Shown here: one piece after another, positions 53,801 through 61,937 of the stretch
Layout: each line of letters starts with the position of its first letter
How positions within the stretch are numbered: position 1 is the first letter of the stretch
Made by a program: the position numbers and the translations under genes
NCBI RefSeq assembly: GCF_029893965.1
Contig: NZ_JARXXP010000015.1
Coordinates: forward strand, 1-64,000
Reading direction: 5' to 3'
DNA: 64,000 bases
Origin: Paenibacillus sp. PastM-3
GTDB lineage: Bacteria; Bacillota; Bacilli; Paenibacillales; Paenibacillaceae
The notes under the pieces: model-generated
What the model was told of the DNA's origin: nothing
Databases searched by the model: none
Seen by the model: the letters and a program-made list of their open reading frames with translations, nothing else

Positions 53801-54922
53801 CAGAATCGTGAGGAGCTGCTGCTTGCCGATCATCTGCTGGCCAGGGGCCGCAGCTATCTGGATTGGGTCGGCCCGGCGCTGATCCGCCATCCTGCCGCAG
53901 CCATTCTGCGTAAGCTGGCTGGCATAGAGGGGACGGGATCAACGGTGCTGCACGGCGACAGCTCCAACTGGAGCATTTCCGTGCAGAATGCCTCAGCATT
54001 AAGCTCAAGCTCTCCTTTTGCCGCGGAAGACGATGCAGCCAAAAACGAGGAGAAGCGGCAGGTGCTTGAAGCGCTGCGCAAAGGCAAAGCGGTAACCGAC
54101 TACGCTACAGCAGCGGCCGGAGAGATTGCAGCGAGACTCGAATGGCAGTATCCGCTGGCCGCGGCCTCCGCTATTCCGGCGAAGACATCGGTTACGGAGC
54201 TGAAATCGATGCTCTCGCTGCAGGATCAGCCTTCCTTTGATCTGCTGGAGGAACGGGCTGAAGCCGGCGGACGGAAGGACCGGCCGGGCACAGCCCAGGC
54301 CTCGCGTGCGGACAGTCTTCATCTGCGCCGCCCCAAATTTATGGAGAAGCGCGGCCTGACAGGTGCGGAACGCGGTACCGCCTACCATACGGTAATGCAG
54401 CACATTCCTCTGGATGGTCCGGTTGACCGTGCTGTACTGGAAGCAACGCTGGAGCGCCTTGCCAGAGTTGCCATTTTGAGCGGTGAGCAGGCTGAGGCGG
54501 TTGAACTGGATGACGTGGAAGCTTTTTATAGAAGTGAGCTGGGCCGCAGACTGCTGGATGCCGAGTGGAAGCAGAGAGAGCAGCCGTTCAGTTATATGGT
54601 TCCGGCCGCTGAGGCTTATGAGGGACTTGATTATTATGATCAGGCGGCAGCGGAGACTCCGGTGGCAGGCGGGGGTGCGCTTGCAGAAGCCGTGCTGATC
54701 CAGGGGGTTATCGATTGCCTGTTCCGCGAGAACGGGCGGCTGATCCTGGTCGATTACAAAACAGATTCCGTACTGGAGCATACAGGCGGGCTGGACGGGC
54801 TGAAGGAGAAATACCGTTTCCAGCTTGAGCTGTACCGCAAAGCACTGCAGGACATCACAGGCGAGACGGTCAGCGAGATCTGGCTGTACTTTTTTGACGG
54901 CGGGCATGCTGTGAGTCTGTAA
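50825..54922 (+). CDS. addA: ATP-dependent helicase/nuclease subunit A
   Basis: UvrD-type 3'-5' helicase fused to a RecB-type nuclease, 1365 residues. Walker A AAAAGSGKTAVLVERI (~36-51), Walker B DEVLLDEYQDTNSVQEE (~422-438), motif VGDMKQSIYRFR, motif VNIMTIHKSKGLEFPVVF (~880) and motif VLYVALTRPRDKM. The C-terminal nuclease has GTAYHTVMQHIPL and the catalytic LVDYKTD (~1310). It is about 130 residues longer than the Bacillus enzyme; low-complexity Ala/Gly/Glu stretches near residues 485-500 and 735-770 account for much of this. GTG start within the end of addB, AGGAGAG upstream. Confidence 0.97.
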   Translation: MRIRAEIETKPEGSFWSDDQWRAIAESGDDILVAAAAGSGKTAVLVERIIRKISRAETGFSVDRLLVATFTKAAASEMRQRIREALEQKLEEAEGAAGGQSLEVDHLRRQLALLGRASITTLHSFCLEVIRRYYQIIPIDPGFRILNEHEAEMMRQELLEELLEEKYGEMNEEEEDPVFVQLADWFSGERSDDAVHALIQRLHDFSRSHPWPDQWLRDTAADFALPDTESLGGTPWVQSILAEAKLTLDGAASQLMQAREIALQPGGPAPYADNLAEDLAMVQGMQEALASRPWAELYDVFVEIYFGKLKACRKDSTDPGLQEMVKELRDNVKKSLLELQKSLFGRPADAFLAELHEAAPLMHELAETVIAFGERYRQEKAGRGLVDFSDLEHYCLQILRHPDSQPGHSLPSDAAVEYREQFDEVLLDEYQDTNSVQEEIVRLIAREAPGNRFMVGDMKQSIYRFRLAEPGLFLDKYNSFSAAGGVEAENESAAGAGDGAAASGMVIDLARNFRSRMEVVNAVNMVFRQIMDKTVAEISYDERAELVYGANFPGAAEKGPEPYFAPELLLIDKGSSSGGRTEETGEDGELPAQENEAIESETAQLEARAIARRISQMTGMTGGAPLLIYDKSQKLMRPVVYGDIVILLRSARIWTPLMIEELRLEGIPAFGDQNKGYFQATEVEIALSLLQITDNPSQDIPLAGVLRSPVVGLTEEELAAVRLCSNGTFYNALTAAAGGQTAGTGTGTDADLAQAEIAATLERSDSVDSGADSVAQILPELREKLQHFLNQLEGWRNAARQGSLSTLIWRIYGESGYLEWVGGLPGGFQRQNNLKALYDRAVQFENDTTARGLFRFLVFINRLRENGGDLGVAAGTGEETGGVNIMTIHKSKGLEFPVVFIAGMAKQFNRQDLHSPFLMHKELGFGPRFVERETRVSYPTLPYLAINRRSRLELLAEEMRVLYVALTRPRDKMILVGTLRDVPRTVTAWAGTQNREELLLADHLLARGRSYLDWVGPALIRHPAAAILRKLAGIEGTGSTVLHGDSSNWSISVQNASALSSSSPFAAEDDAAKNEEKRQVLEALRKGKAVTDYATAAAGEIAARLEWQYPLAAASAIPAKTSVTELKSMLSLQDQPSFDLLEERAEAGGRKDRPGTAQASRADSLHLRRPKFMEKRGLTGAERGTAYHTVMQHIPLDGPVDRAVLEATLERLARVAILSGEQAEAVELDDVEAFYRSELGRRLLDAEWKQREQPFSYMVPAAEAYEGLDYYDQAAAETPVAGGGALAEAVLIQGVIDCLFRENGRLILVDYKTDSVLEHTGGLDGLKEKYRFQLELYRKALQDITGETVSEIWLYFFDGGHAVSL

Positions 54923-54984
54923 ATCTATTAAATATATTTTGATACAACGAATACCGCAAAGTTGGCGGGGAAAAGAGGGCGGAA

Positions 54985-56169
54985 ATGCGCATATTGCATA
55001 CAGGCGACTGGCACTTGGGCCGTACGCTGGAAGGCCGGAGCCGGCAGAAGGAGCAGGAGCAGTTCATTGACGAGCTGGTGGAAATTGCCGACGCCGGGCA
55101 GGCGGATCTTATTTTGATGGCGGGGGATGTCTATGATTCGGTCAATCCTCCGGCGGCGGCTGAGCAGCTGTTCTATGATGCGGCAGCCAGGCTGACTGCG
55201 GGCGGCAGGCCGCTTGTGGTCATCTCGGGCAACCATGACCAGCCGGAACGTGTGGCCTCCGTCTCCCCGCTGGTGCGCAGACAAGGCATTACACTGGTCG
55301 GTATGCCGACATCGGAGCCGGTAACGGTGCATGCGGTGCGGACAGGCGAAATTGCCAAAATCGCTGCCCTCCCGTATCCCTCGGAAGCCCGTCTGGGTGA
55401 GCTCCTCGCCGGGGAGAGCGGGGAAGACGAGCTGCGGCTGGCATACAGTGCCAGAGTCGGCAGGCTGATGAAGCTGCTGGGCCGGGAGTTTACGCCGCAG
55501 ACAGTAAATTTGGCCATGAGCCACATTTATGTGCTGGGTGGTGTGGAGAGTGATTCGGAGCGTCCGATCCAGGTCGGCGGTGCGTACACGGTAGATCCGT
55601 CTGCCTTGTCCTGCGGCGCCCAGTATACAGCGCTCGGGCATCTGCACCGCGCCCAGCGGGTTAAAGGGGACGGGATGATCCGTTACAGCGGATCGCCGCT
55701 GGCCTACAGCTTTTCCGAAGCAGGCCAGGCCAAGTCGGTAACGATGGTGGATGTTGCACCCGGAGGTGATCCGGTGTTTGAGGAAATTTATCTCAGCTGC
55801 GGCCGTCCGCTGGTGAACTGGAAATCCTCTGGCGGGCTGCAGGAGGTCTACAGCTGGCTTGATGAGGGCCGTGACGCCAATGCTTTTATCGATCTGGAGC
55901 TGCGGCTGACGGAAGCGATGTCGCTGAATGATATCCAGCGTCTGCGCAAGGCGCGGGAAGGGATTATTCATATCCGTCCGGTCTATCCGCAGATGGAGCT
56001 TGAACTCGAGCAGACAGCCCGGTCGCGCATGCCGGTCCAGGAGCTGTTCCGCAAATTTTACCAGCGGCAGACCGGCGGCGCGGAACCGGAGGATGAATTG
56101 ATCCGGCTGTTCCTGGAGCTGGCGGAAGAAGAGGACCGGCGCCAGCCGGAGGAAGGGGAGGTGGGCTGA
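54985..56169 (+). CDS. sbcD: DNA repair exonuclease SbcD (Mre11 family)
   Basis: Nuclease subunit of 394 residues. Phosphodiesterase motifs in order: HTGDWHLGRTLEG (~5-17), LILMAGDVYDSVNPP (~46), VVISGNHDQPERV (~75), MSHIYVLGG (~176) and YTALGHLHRAQRV (~213), which give the two-metal site. The C-terminal capping part follows. With SbcC it cuts hairpins and protein-blocked DNA ends. It follows addA by 62 bp and ends one base before sbcC. AGAGGGCGGAA precedes the ATG. Confidence 0.96.
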   Translation: MRILHTGDWHLGRTLEGRSRQKEQEQFIDELVEIADAGQADLILMAGDVYDSVNPPAAAEQLFYDAAARLTAGGRPLVVISGNHDQPERVASVSPLVRRQGITLVGMPTSEPVTVHAVRTGEIAKIAALPYPSEARLGELLAGESGEDELRLAYSARVGRLMKLLGREFTPQTVNLAMSHIYVLGGVESDSERPIQVGGAYTVDPSALSCGAQYTALGHLHRAQRVKGDGMIRYSGSPLAYSFSEAGQAKSVTMVDVAPGGDPVFEEIYLSCGRPLVNWKSSGGLQEVYSWLDEGRDANAFIDLELRLTEAMSLNDIQRLRKAREGIIHIRPVYPQMELELEQTARSRMPVQELFRKFYQRQTGGAEPEDELIRLFLELAEEEDRRQPEEGEVG

Positions 56170-56170
56170 C

Positions 56171-59100
56171 GTGAAGCCGATTCTATTAAAATTGTCCGGA
56201 TTGCAGAGCTACAGGGAGCAGCAGGAGATAGATTTTGCCAGTCTGACCGAGACAGGGCTGTTCGGGATTTTTGGCCCGACAGGCAGCGGCAAGTCCAGCC
56301 TGCTGGATGCCATAACGCTGGCGATGTACGGCAAGGTGGAGCGTGCGGTGAACGGTACGCAGGGAATCATGAACCATTCCGAGGATCAGCTTAGCGTAGC
56401 CTTCACCTTTGAGCTGGTCTCCTCTTCAGGCCCCCGCCGCTTCAGGGTGGAACGGAAGTTCAAACGTACCGGCGATCAGTCCGTCAGCAATACGATCAGC
56501 CGATTTATTGAGCTTACGGACGATGGCGATCATGTCCTGGCAGACAAGCTGGCTGATGTTACCCGCTGTGTGGAGGAGCATATCGGGCTCAAGATGGACG
56601 ACTTCACCCGTGCGGTCGTGCTGCCCCAGGGCAAATTCGCCGAGTTCCTGTCGCTGCGGGGGGTTGACCGCAGACAGATGCTCCAGCGCTTGTTTCACCT
56701 GGAGCAGTACGGGGACCAGCTGGCGCTGAAGCTCAGCCGCAGGGTCAAGGACAATGAGGCCGCGCTGCGGGCGCTGGAGGCTGAGCAGCAGGGGCTTGGC
56801 AACGCCGGCAAAGCGGATGTTGAGGCGGCGGAAGTGCGGCTTACGGAAGCGGTCCGCCGCGCGGAGGAGTGCCGCAGGCTGCTGGAGGAAGCCCAGCAGC
56901 GCTCAGACCGCTTCGCGAAGATCCGCGAGCTGCAGGAGGAGCGTACCCGCCGCGAGGCCAAGCGGCAGGCGCTGCTTGCCCAGGAGGATTCTATCCTCCT
57001 CCTGGAGCAGAAGCTCGGCCAGGCTGACGAGGCTGAGCAGCGGCTGCCTGTGCTGACCGCCTGGCGCAGCGCGGAAGCCGCCTGGAAGAGCCGGCTGGCC
57101 CGAGCGGAGGGCCAGGAGGTGACTGCCGCTTCCGTTGAGCGGGAAGCGGCGGGGCTTGCCGCAGCCGAGGCTGCGGCTCAGGCTGCGCTGCTGGCGGAGG
57201 AGCCTGCGCTGCGCGAAGGCGCAGACACCTACCGCCGCGCGCTGGAGCTCGAAGCCGAGCTCGCCGGGCTGCGGCAGGAGCGAGCCGCTGTGCTGGAGCG
57301 CAGCGGGACGCTCTCCGGCGCGCTGGGCGCAGCGCAGGAGCGGATGGCCCGGGAGCGGGAGCTTTTGGCCCGCGGCCAAAAGAAGCAGCAGGAGCTGCAG
57401 CAGAGCCTGCTGCCGCTGGCGGTCCGCTCCCAGGAGCGGCAGTCTCTGCAGGAGGCCATGCAGAGACTGCAGGGGCTGCGCTCAGCCGAGACCCAGTGGG
57501 ACTCGGCTGAGCGCGAGCGCCAGGGCCGCGCGGCGGTGCTCGCCGCAGCGGAGGCGCGCCTTGCCGCGGCCGAGGGCCGGCGGCAGGAGCTGGCGGCGCA
57601 GCGCAGCGGGCTGGTCGCCTCGGCAGCGCTGCACCTGGAGGACCTGCGGGCTGCGGAAGCCGCCGCAGGGGAAGCTGCCGTGCGCCTGGAGCAGCACGGC
57701 AGCGCGCTGGAGGCCGCGCTCAAAGAGCAGGAGGTTCACCGGCTCTCGCTTGCGCTCGCCGGTGAACTCCAAGACGGGCTGCCTTGCCCTGTCTGCGGCA
57801 GCGAGCATCACCCCGCGCCTGCGTCCGCCCAGGACGGCGGCGCGGAGGAAGAGACGGCCGTCCGGCTCCAGCAGGTGCGCCAGCTGGCCAGACAGGCGCT
57901 CGATACACGCCACCTGTTCCGCAGCCTGCTGGAACAGGACGGAGCCTGGCTCGAGCAGGTGTACGGCGGAAGCGTGACGGATCTTATGGGTAATCCGCCG
58001 GCTGCTGCGGGTCTGGAGCAGGCCGCCGTCGCTGCCGTTGCCCAGGCCGGGCAGGTGCAGGCGGAAGCGCCTGATGCCGGGCTGCTTGCGGAGCTGGAGG
58101 CCAGACTGGCTTCCGGCAAGTCCCGCTCGGCAGGGCTGCGCAGCACAGCTGCCCGGTGGCAGCAGTCCATGCAGGAGCAGCAGCAGCTGTGCCATAAGGA
58201 AGCGGCTGCCGTAGAGGCAGAGACAGCCTGGCTGCAGGGACTGGCCGTCAAAGCCGAGGAGCTGTCAGGCCAGTTAGCCGGCCTGCGCGGGGAATGGGCA
58301 GCGCTGTTCCCGGAACTGGCGGTGAACGAGGCGGAGGCCGCGTACCGGGCCATGCAGCTTAAGGACGAGCAGTCGGAAGAAATCCGGGGACGGCTGGAGA
58401 TCAGCGTTAAATTTCTGGAGGACAAAAACGCTGCCGTCCAGGCGCTGCAGGAGGAAATTACCGGTTTGGACAAGGAGCTGGCACAGCTGCACGCCCAGCT
58501 GGAGGGCAAGGAAGCGCTGGAGCGCGAGAAAGCGCAGCGCCTGCTGCAGTGGACCGGCGGCCGGGCTGCTGCCGGGCTGCTTGCTGAATGCGAGCGGCAG
58601 CTGCGGAGCCTGCAGACTGCGCTTGAGAGCAGCAGGCTAAGCCACCGCCAGGCTGCCGAGAAGGCGCAGCATGAGCTGAAGGAAGCGGCCATTGCCCGCC
58701 AGGCGGCTGAATCTGCCCGCGAGCATTATACGGAAGCTGCTGCGCGCTGGGAAGAGAGCCTGCAGTCGTCTCCGTTCGCTTCAGCGGCCGAGATTGAAGC
58801 TGCAGCCCTGCCGCCGGAAGAACGGACGGCGGCTGTCCTCCGGGTGCGGAGCCACCGTGAGGAGGAAGCTGAAGTGAACCTGCAGCTGCGGAGCATCGCT
58901 GACAAGCTGCAGGGCGAAGTCCTCAGCGACGGAGACTGGCAGGAAAGCGTGGCTGCTCTTAAGCAATGCAAGGAAGACGACGAGGAATCGCTGCGGAGAC
59001 GGGCCCGTGCCGAGCGCGACCTGGAGGATCTCCAGCAGCGCCATATCCGCTGGATGGAGCTGGAGGAGCAGCGGTCCCGTCATGCTGAGCAGCAGGACCG

Positions 59101-59602
59101 GCTGTCCAAGCTGCAGACCGTGCTGCGCGGCAATGCCTTCGTCGAGTATATCGCCGAAGAGCAGCTGATGCAGGTCTGCCAGGCTGCGTCGCAGCGGCTG
59201 CGTTTCCTGTCCAAGCAGCGTTATGCGCTGGAGGTCGACTCCGGCGGCGGCTTCGTGATCCGCGATGACGGGAACGGGGGCGTGCGCCGACCGGTTTCTA
59301 CCTTGTCGGGCGGTGAGACGTTCCTGACCTCCCTGTCACTGGCGCTCGCCCTGTCGGCACAGATCCAGCTGCGCGGACAATATCCGCTGCAGTTCTTTTT
59401 CCTTGATGAAGGGTTCGGTACTCTGGATACAGAACTGCTGGATACCGTGATCACTTCCCTCGAGAAACTGCATAATGACCAGCTGTCTGTCGGCATTATC
59501 AGCCATGTTCCCGAGCTCCGGGCCAGGCTGCCGCGCAAGCTGATTGTTGTTCCTGCCGAGCAGGGCGGCGGGGGCTCGCACATTCTTTTGGAAAAAATGT
59601 GA
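56171..59602 (+). CDS. sbcC: DNA repair ATPase SbcC (Rad50 family)
   Basis: SMC-like ATPase of 1143 residues. N-terminal Walker A GPTGSGKSSLLDAI (~34-47), then long Ala/Glu/Gln-rich coiled coils on both sides of the zinc hook CPVC (GLPCPVCGSEHH, ~540), then the ABC signature STLSGGETFLTSLSLALAL (~1045) and Walker B FFLDEGFGTLD. Partner of SbcD. The GTG start is fixed by GGAGGTGGG and by tight spacing to sbcD. The coiled-coil region (56700-58900) is very GC-rich, which produces many long shadow frames. Confidence 0.96.
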   Translation: MKPILLKLSGLQSYREQQEIDFASLTETGLFGIFGPTGSGKSSLLDAITLAMYGKVERAVNGTQGIMNHSEDQLSVAFTFELVSSSGPRRFRVERKFKRTGDQSVSNTISRFIELTDDGDHVLADKLADVTRCVEEHIGLKMDDFTRAVVLPQGKFAEFLSLRGVDRRQMLQRLFHLEQYGDQLALKLSRRVKDNEAALRALEAEQQGLGNAGKADVEAAEVRLTEAVRRAEECRRLLEEAQQRSDRFAKIRELQEERTRREAKRQALLAQEDSILLLEQKLGQADEAEQRLPVLTAWRSAEAAWKSRLARAEGQEVTAASVEREAAGLAAAEAAAQAALLAEEPALREGADTYRRALELEAELAGLRQERAAVLERSGTLSGALGAAQERMARERELLARGQKKQQELQQSLLPLAVRSQERQSLQEAMQRLQGLRSAETQWDSAERERQGRAAVLAAAEARLAAAEGRRQELAAQRSGLVASAALHLEDLRAAEAAAGEAAVRLEQHGSALEAALKEQEVHRLSLALAGELQDGLPCPVCGSEHHPAPASAQDGGAEEETAVRLQQVRQLARQALDTRHLFRSLLEQDGAWLEQVYGGSVTDLMGNPPAAAGLEQAAVAAVAQAGQVQAEAPDAGLLAELEARLASGKSRSAGLRSTAARWQQSMQEQQQLCHKEAAAVEAETAWLQGLAVKAEELSGQLAGLRGEWAALFPELAVNEAEAAYRAMQLKDEQSEEIRGRLEISVKFLEDKNAAVQALQEEITGLDKELAQLHAQLEGKEALEREKAQRLLQWTGGRAAAGLLAECERQLRSLQTALESSRLSHRQAAEKAQHELKEAAIARQAAESAREHYTEAAARWEESLQSSPFASAAEIEAAALPPEERTAAVLRVRSHREEEAEVNLQLRSIADKLQGEVLSDGDWQESVAALKQCKEDDEESLRRRARAERDLEDLQQRHIRWMELEEQRSRHAEQQDRLSKLQTVLRGNAFVEYIAEEQLMQVCQAASQRLRFLSKQRYALEVDSGGGFVIRDDGNGGVRRPVSTLSGGETFLTSLSLALALSAQIQLRGQYPLQFFFLDEGFGTLDTELLDTVITSLEKLHNDQLSVGIISHVPELRARLPRKLIVVPAEQGGGGSHILLEKM

Positions 59603-59650
59603 AATTAGGGGCTTGATGTGATGTCAATCACAGAGACACCATCATGCCCC

Positions 59651-59659
59651 TGTTATAAT
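59651..59659 (+). promoter_or_regulatory. extended -10 promoter for the RNA candidate
   Basis: TG-T-TATAAT (59651-59659), a consensus extended -10. No good -35 at 16-18 bp. The start would be near 59667. Confidence 0.55.
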
Positions 59660-59666
59660 ACAGCTA

Positions 59667-59776
59667 AGCCGACATCTTTTAGAAACACCTCGGCGGACGT
59701 ATGACCGGGATGCACTCCTTTTCATACGTTCGCCGCCGAATCAGCCTTTCAGCTGATAGGGTGTTTCTTTTTTTTT
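59667..59776 (+). ncRNA. candidate small structured RNA after sbcC
   Basis: About 110 nt with a complete three-way junction. Outer stem AGAAACACC (59681-59689) with GGTGTTTCT (59760-59768), nine perfect pairs. Arm 1 TCGGCGGACGTATGA (59690-59704) with TCATACGT and CCGCCGA (59722-59739), fifteen pairs interrupted by a 3-nt bulge, its 17-nt loop containing CACTCCTTT. Arm 2 ATCAGC with GCTGAT (59740-59757), 6-nt loop. A run of nine T follows the outer stem, as in intrinsic terminators. The loop is complementary to AAAGGAGTG, a Shine-Dalgarno-like sequence. It may be a small RNA or a terminator-type riboswitch; no matching class is known to me. Confidence 0.5.
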
Positions 59777-59877
59777 GTCTATTTTTATGTATCTGGTTCT
59801 ATACATCTTTTATATATCTTTTATACTTCTGGTTTATGAATCAGGTGGAGAGTTGCCCTTGTTTTGAATATGCTGGG

Positions 59878-60066
59878 ATAGCTGCACTCTGTACAGCTAA
59901 AATCGCCGGAAACCGGTGTCTGCGTCAATTAGCTGTATTTGGTACAACTATAGCAGGCTGAACCGCTGATAACACGGAAAATTCGACGGTTTAGTTGCAT
60001 CAAATACACTTAAAACACATTGTTGAAGAAAAATCGGCGTTTTAGTTGTATAACGTACAGTTAAGT
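59878..60066. repeat. array of palindromic ~25-bp units, copy 2
   Basis: Units begin at about 59881, 59931, 59990 and 60040 (spacing 50, 59, 50), the first two inverted relative to the last two. Unit 1 starts ATAGCTGCACTCTGTACAGC, close to ATAGCTGCATTCCGTACACT in copy 1. The last reads TTTTAGTTGTATAACGTACA. Sequences between the units are less conserved than the units themselves. Confidence 0.8.
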
Positions 60067-60613
60067 GGGGCAAGGCCCGCCGAATACATAGTGGAAGGTC
60101 TCCTTTTATATAGACTCAGGTTGTTTTAAAATTTAGGAACTCGGTGTCACTTAGCCAGAGCTGATTATATGTAGTATTAATTCCAAACAAGAGGGACAGG
60201 AATCCCTGTAGAAGATAACCCAGGGTAATAACGTTAGCAGAGTTTTTTAATGTCCAAACTTAATTAAGATTTTACGAAAGTATGCCAGCTGTTATTGATA
60301 CAGTCCAATGTTGTATGACTTTCCCTTGTCTGCATATCCCTTTTCTAAAATGGCCTTCCACGCTCCGGCTTTCGTATTGCGCAAAAATCCTGTATGATTA
60401 GACACATAAAAATCAATGGCGGGAAGGCCGGACAGGCGATGGGCAGGCAGGCGATCCATCCGGGTCAAGCGTCTGGCCAGGCAGCAAGTCTGCTGCGAAG
60501 AGCACCCAAGCAGTTATGTTCCGTAAATCAATTCAGTGTTAACGAAGGCAAGCTTTGCCGAGCAGCATGTTTAAGCAGTATCGCTCCACAAAACGTTCAG
60601 GAGGAAGTGTTGT

Positions 60614-60973
60614 ATGGAAACCGTTTTTAGCAAAATTATAGAGGGCACAATTCCTTCAAAAAAGGTGTTCGAGAACGAGCGGATTCTGGCGTTCCATGAT
60701 ATTCAGCCTGCGGCACCGGTGCATGTGCTGATTATTCCCAAGAAATTCATCGCCTCGATGAACGATGTTACGGCAGAGGATCTGCCGCTGATCGCCGAGA
60801 TCCATGCTGTGGCTCAGCAGATTGCGCTTGAGCTGGGTGTCGCGGAAACCGGATACCGTTTGATCAATAACTGCGGGCCAGACAGCGGACAAGCCGTTCC
60901 GCACCTGCATTACCATCTGATCGGCGGCGCCAAGCTGGGTGCTCTTGTCGGCATTTCAGACTCACACGCGTAG
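60614..60973 (+). CDS. HIT family nucleotide hydrolase
   Basis: Protein of 119 residues of the histidine-triad HINT type, which hydrolyses nucleoside phosphoramidates or related adducts. The triad is HLHYHLIGG (~97-105), preceded by DSGQAVP; the N-terminal IPSKKVFENERILAFHDI is typical of bacterial members. GGAGGAAG stands 6-7 nt before the ATG. Its 220-bp leader has a sequence ending CACAAAACGTTCAGGAGG that resembles the 3' half of the gpr/prmA leader motif. Confidence 0.95.
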   Translation: METVFSKIIEGTIPSKKVFENERILAFHDIQPAAPVHVLIIPKKFIASMNDVTAEDLPLIAEIHAVAQQIALELGVAETGYRLINNCGPDSGQAVPHLHYHLIGGAKLGALVGISDSHA

Positions 60974-61022
60974 TACTTTATTGAAAATCAGATTACCTGC
61001 CGAAAAAAGAATAACACGAAGG

Positions 61023-61052
61023 TTGACACCTTATTTCAGTTTGACCTATAAT
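61023..61052 (+). promoter_or_regulatory. rpsU promoter
   Basis: TTGACA (61023-61028), an 18-bp spacer and TATAAT (61047-61052). Near-consensus, as expected for a ribosomal protein gene. Confidence 0.88.
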
Positions 61053-61110
61053 GAAATTTGATGAACCGTGTTATGCTCTTGGACGGTCTGGTCGGAGGGA
61101 GGGAAAACTG

Positions 61111-61284
61111 GTGTCTGAAACGAAAGTTCGTAAAAACGAGACAATTGATGCTGCACTTCGTCGCTTTAAACGTTCCATCGCTAAAGATGGTGTCTTGGCT
61201 GAGGTGAAGAAACGCAAGCATTATGAGAAGCCAAGCGTTAAGCGCAAGAAGAAGTCTGAGGCTGCTCGTAAGAGAAAGTTTTAG
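61111..61284 (+). CDS. rpsU: 30S ribosomal protein S21
   Basis: Very basic ribosomal protein of 57 residues. The product from GTG 61111 begins VSETKVRKNETIDAALRRFK and ends EAARKRKF, the standard form. The start is set by GGAGGGAGGG upstream; the open frame to 61051 adds a non-family extension and overlaps the -10 hexamer. It is followed 15 bp later by yqeY, the same pairing as in Bacillus. Confidence 0.97.
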   Translation: MSETKVRKNETIDAALRRFKRSIAKDGVLAEVKKRKHYEKPSVKRKKKSEAARKRKF

Positions 61285-61299
61285 GAGGATTACCGAGTC

Positions 61300-61743
61300 A
61301 TGAATCTTAGCGAACGATTGAACGAAGATATGAAGCAAGCGATGAAGAGTAAGGACAAGTTCACACTCTCCACCATTCGAATGGTTCGTTCTACGATAAA
61401 TTATTCTGAAATAGAATTAAAGAGAACATTAGACGACAACGAAGTGCTTGATATCCTTAGTCGTGAAATCAAACAGCGCAAAGATGCCCTCCAAGAATTT
61501 GAATCAGCGGGTCGTGAAGAGCTTGCCGCGAATACGAAGGCAGAAATCGAGATTATCATTAAGTATCTTCCTGCGCAGCTTTCCGAAGAAGAAATTAAAG
61601 TAATTGTACAGCAGACCATCCAGGAAACCGGTGCTTCTTCGAAAAGTGATATGGGTAAGGTCATGAGCGCACTGATGCCTAAGGTCAAAGGTCGCGCCGA
61701 TGGTAAACTTGTGAACCAGGCGGTTCTGCAATTTCTGCAATAA
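61300..61743 (+). CDS. yqeY: GatB/YqeY domain protein
   Basis: Helical protein of 147 residues of the YqeY family, which resembles the tRNA-binding tail domain of the amidotransferase GatB. Typical features: LNEDMKQAMKSKDKFTLSTI at the N-terminus, a central helix bundle and the C-terminal MGKVMSALMPKVKGRADGKL with NQAVLQFL. Precise function is not established. TTAGGAGG precedes the ATG; cotranscribed with rpsU. Followed by two hairpins. Confidence 0.93.
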   Translation: MNLSERLNEDMKQAMKSKDKFTLSTIRMVRSTINYSEIELKRTLDDNEVLDILSREIKQRKDALQEFESAGREELAANTKAEIEIIIKYLPAQLSEEEIKVIVQQTIQETGASSKSDMGKVMSALMPKVKGRADGKLVNQAVLQFLQ

Positions 61744-61753
61744 TATAGCGCTA

Positions 61754-61780
61754 ACACCCCTTTTTATAAGGGGTGTTTTT
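61754..61780 (+). terminator. terminator of rpsU-yqeY
   Basis: ACACCCC and GGGGTGT pair around a 9-nt T/A loop, followed by TTTTT. A second hairpin follows at 61791-61830 (GGGACAAA/TTTGTCTC with inner ATAAGCA/TGCTTAT and a T-run), giving a double terminator. Confidence 0.9.
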
Positions 61781-61937
61781 CGTTATAAAAGGGACAAATT
61801 ATAAGCATCTGCTTATCTTTGTCTCTTTTTCTTTGGGCTTAAAGCCGGCAGTCCGGCTAATGTTTTGAAACGGATTGCCGGTTTAGGGCGTACTAGGAGT
61901 ATGAAATGGGTTATGATGAAGAGGGGAGGTTCTAAAT

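Larger units (their letters stand above)
59603..60613. other. 1-kb intergenic region: RNA candidate, palindrome array and HIT leader
   Basis: No protein gene supported. From left: a promoter-like extended -10 and a structured RNA candidate (59667-59776), the second copy of the palindromic array (59878-60066), an AT-rich stretch with no recognised element (60067-60390), and a ~220-bp stretch before the HIT gene with small hairpins (GCAGCA-AGTC-TGCTGC near 60480; GGCAA/TTGCC near 60547). The short frames at 59701 and 60394 look spurious. Confidence 0.7.

Noticed and set aside
59701..59961. 86-codon frame rich in Phe and aromatic residues
   Set aside because: It begins inside the RNA candidate and runs through its T-tract and the palindromic array; the hydrophobic start is an artefact of the T-run.
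60394..60630. 78-codon frame before the HIT gene
   Set aside because: No good ribosome site, no recognisable family, and it overlaps the HIT start.
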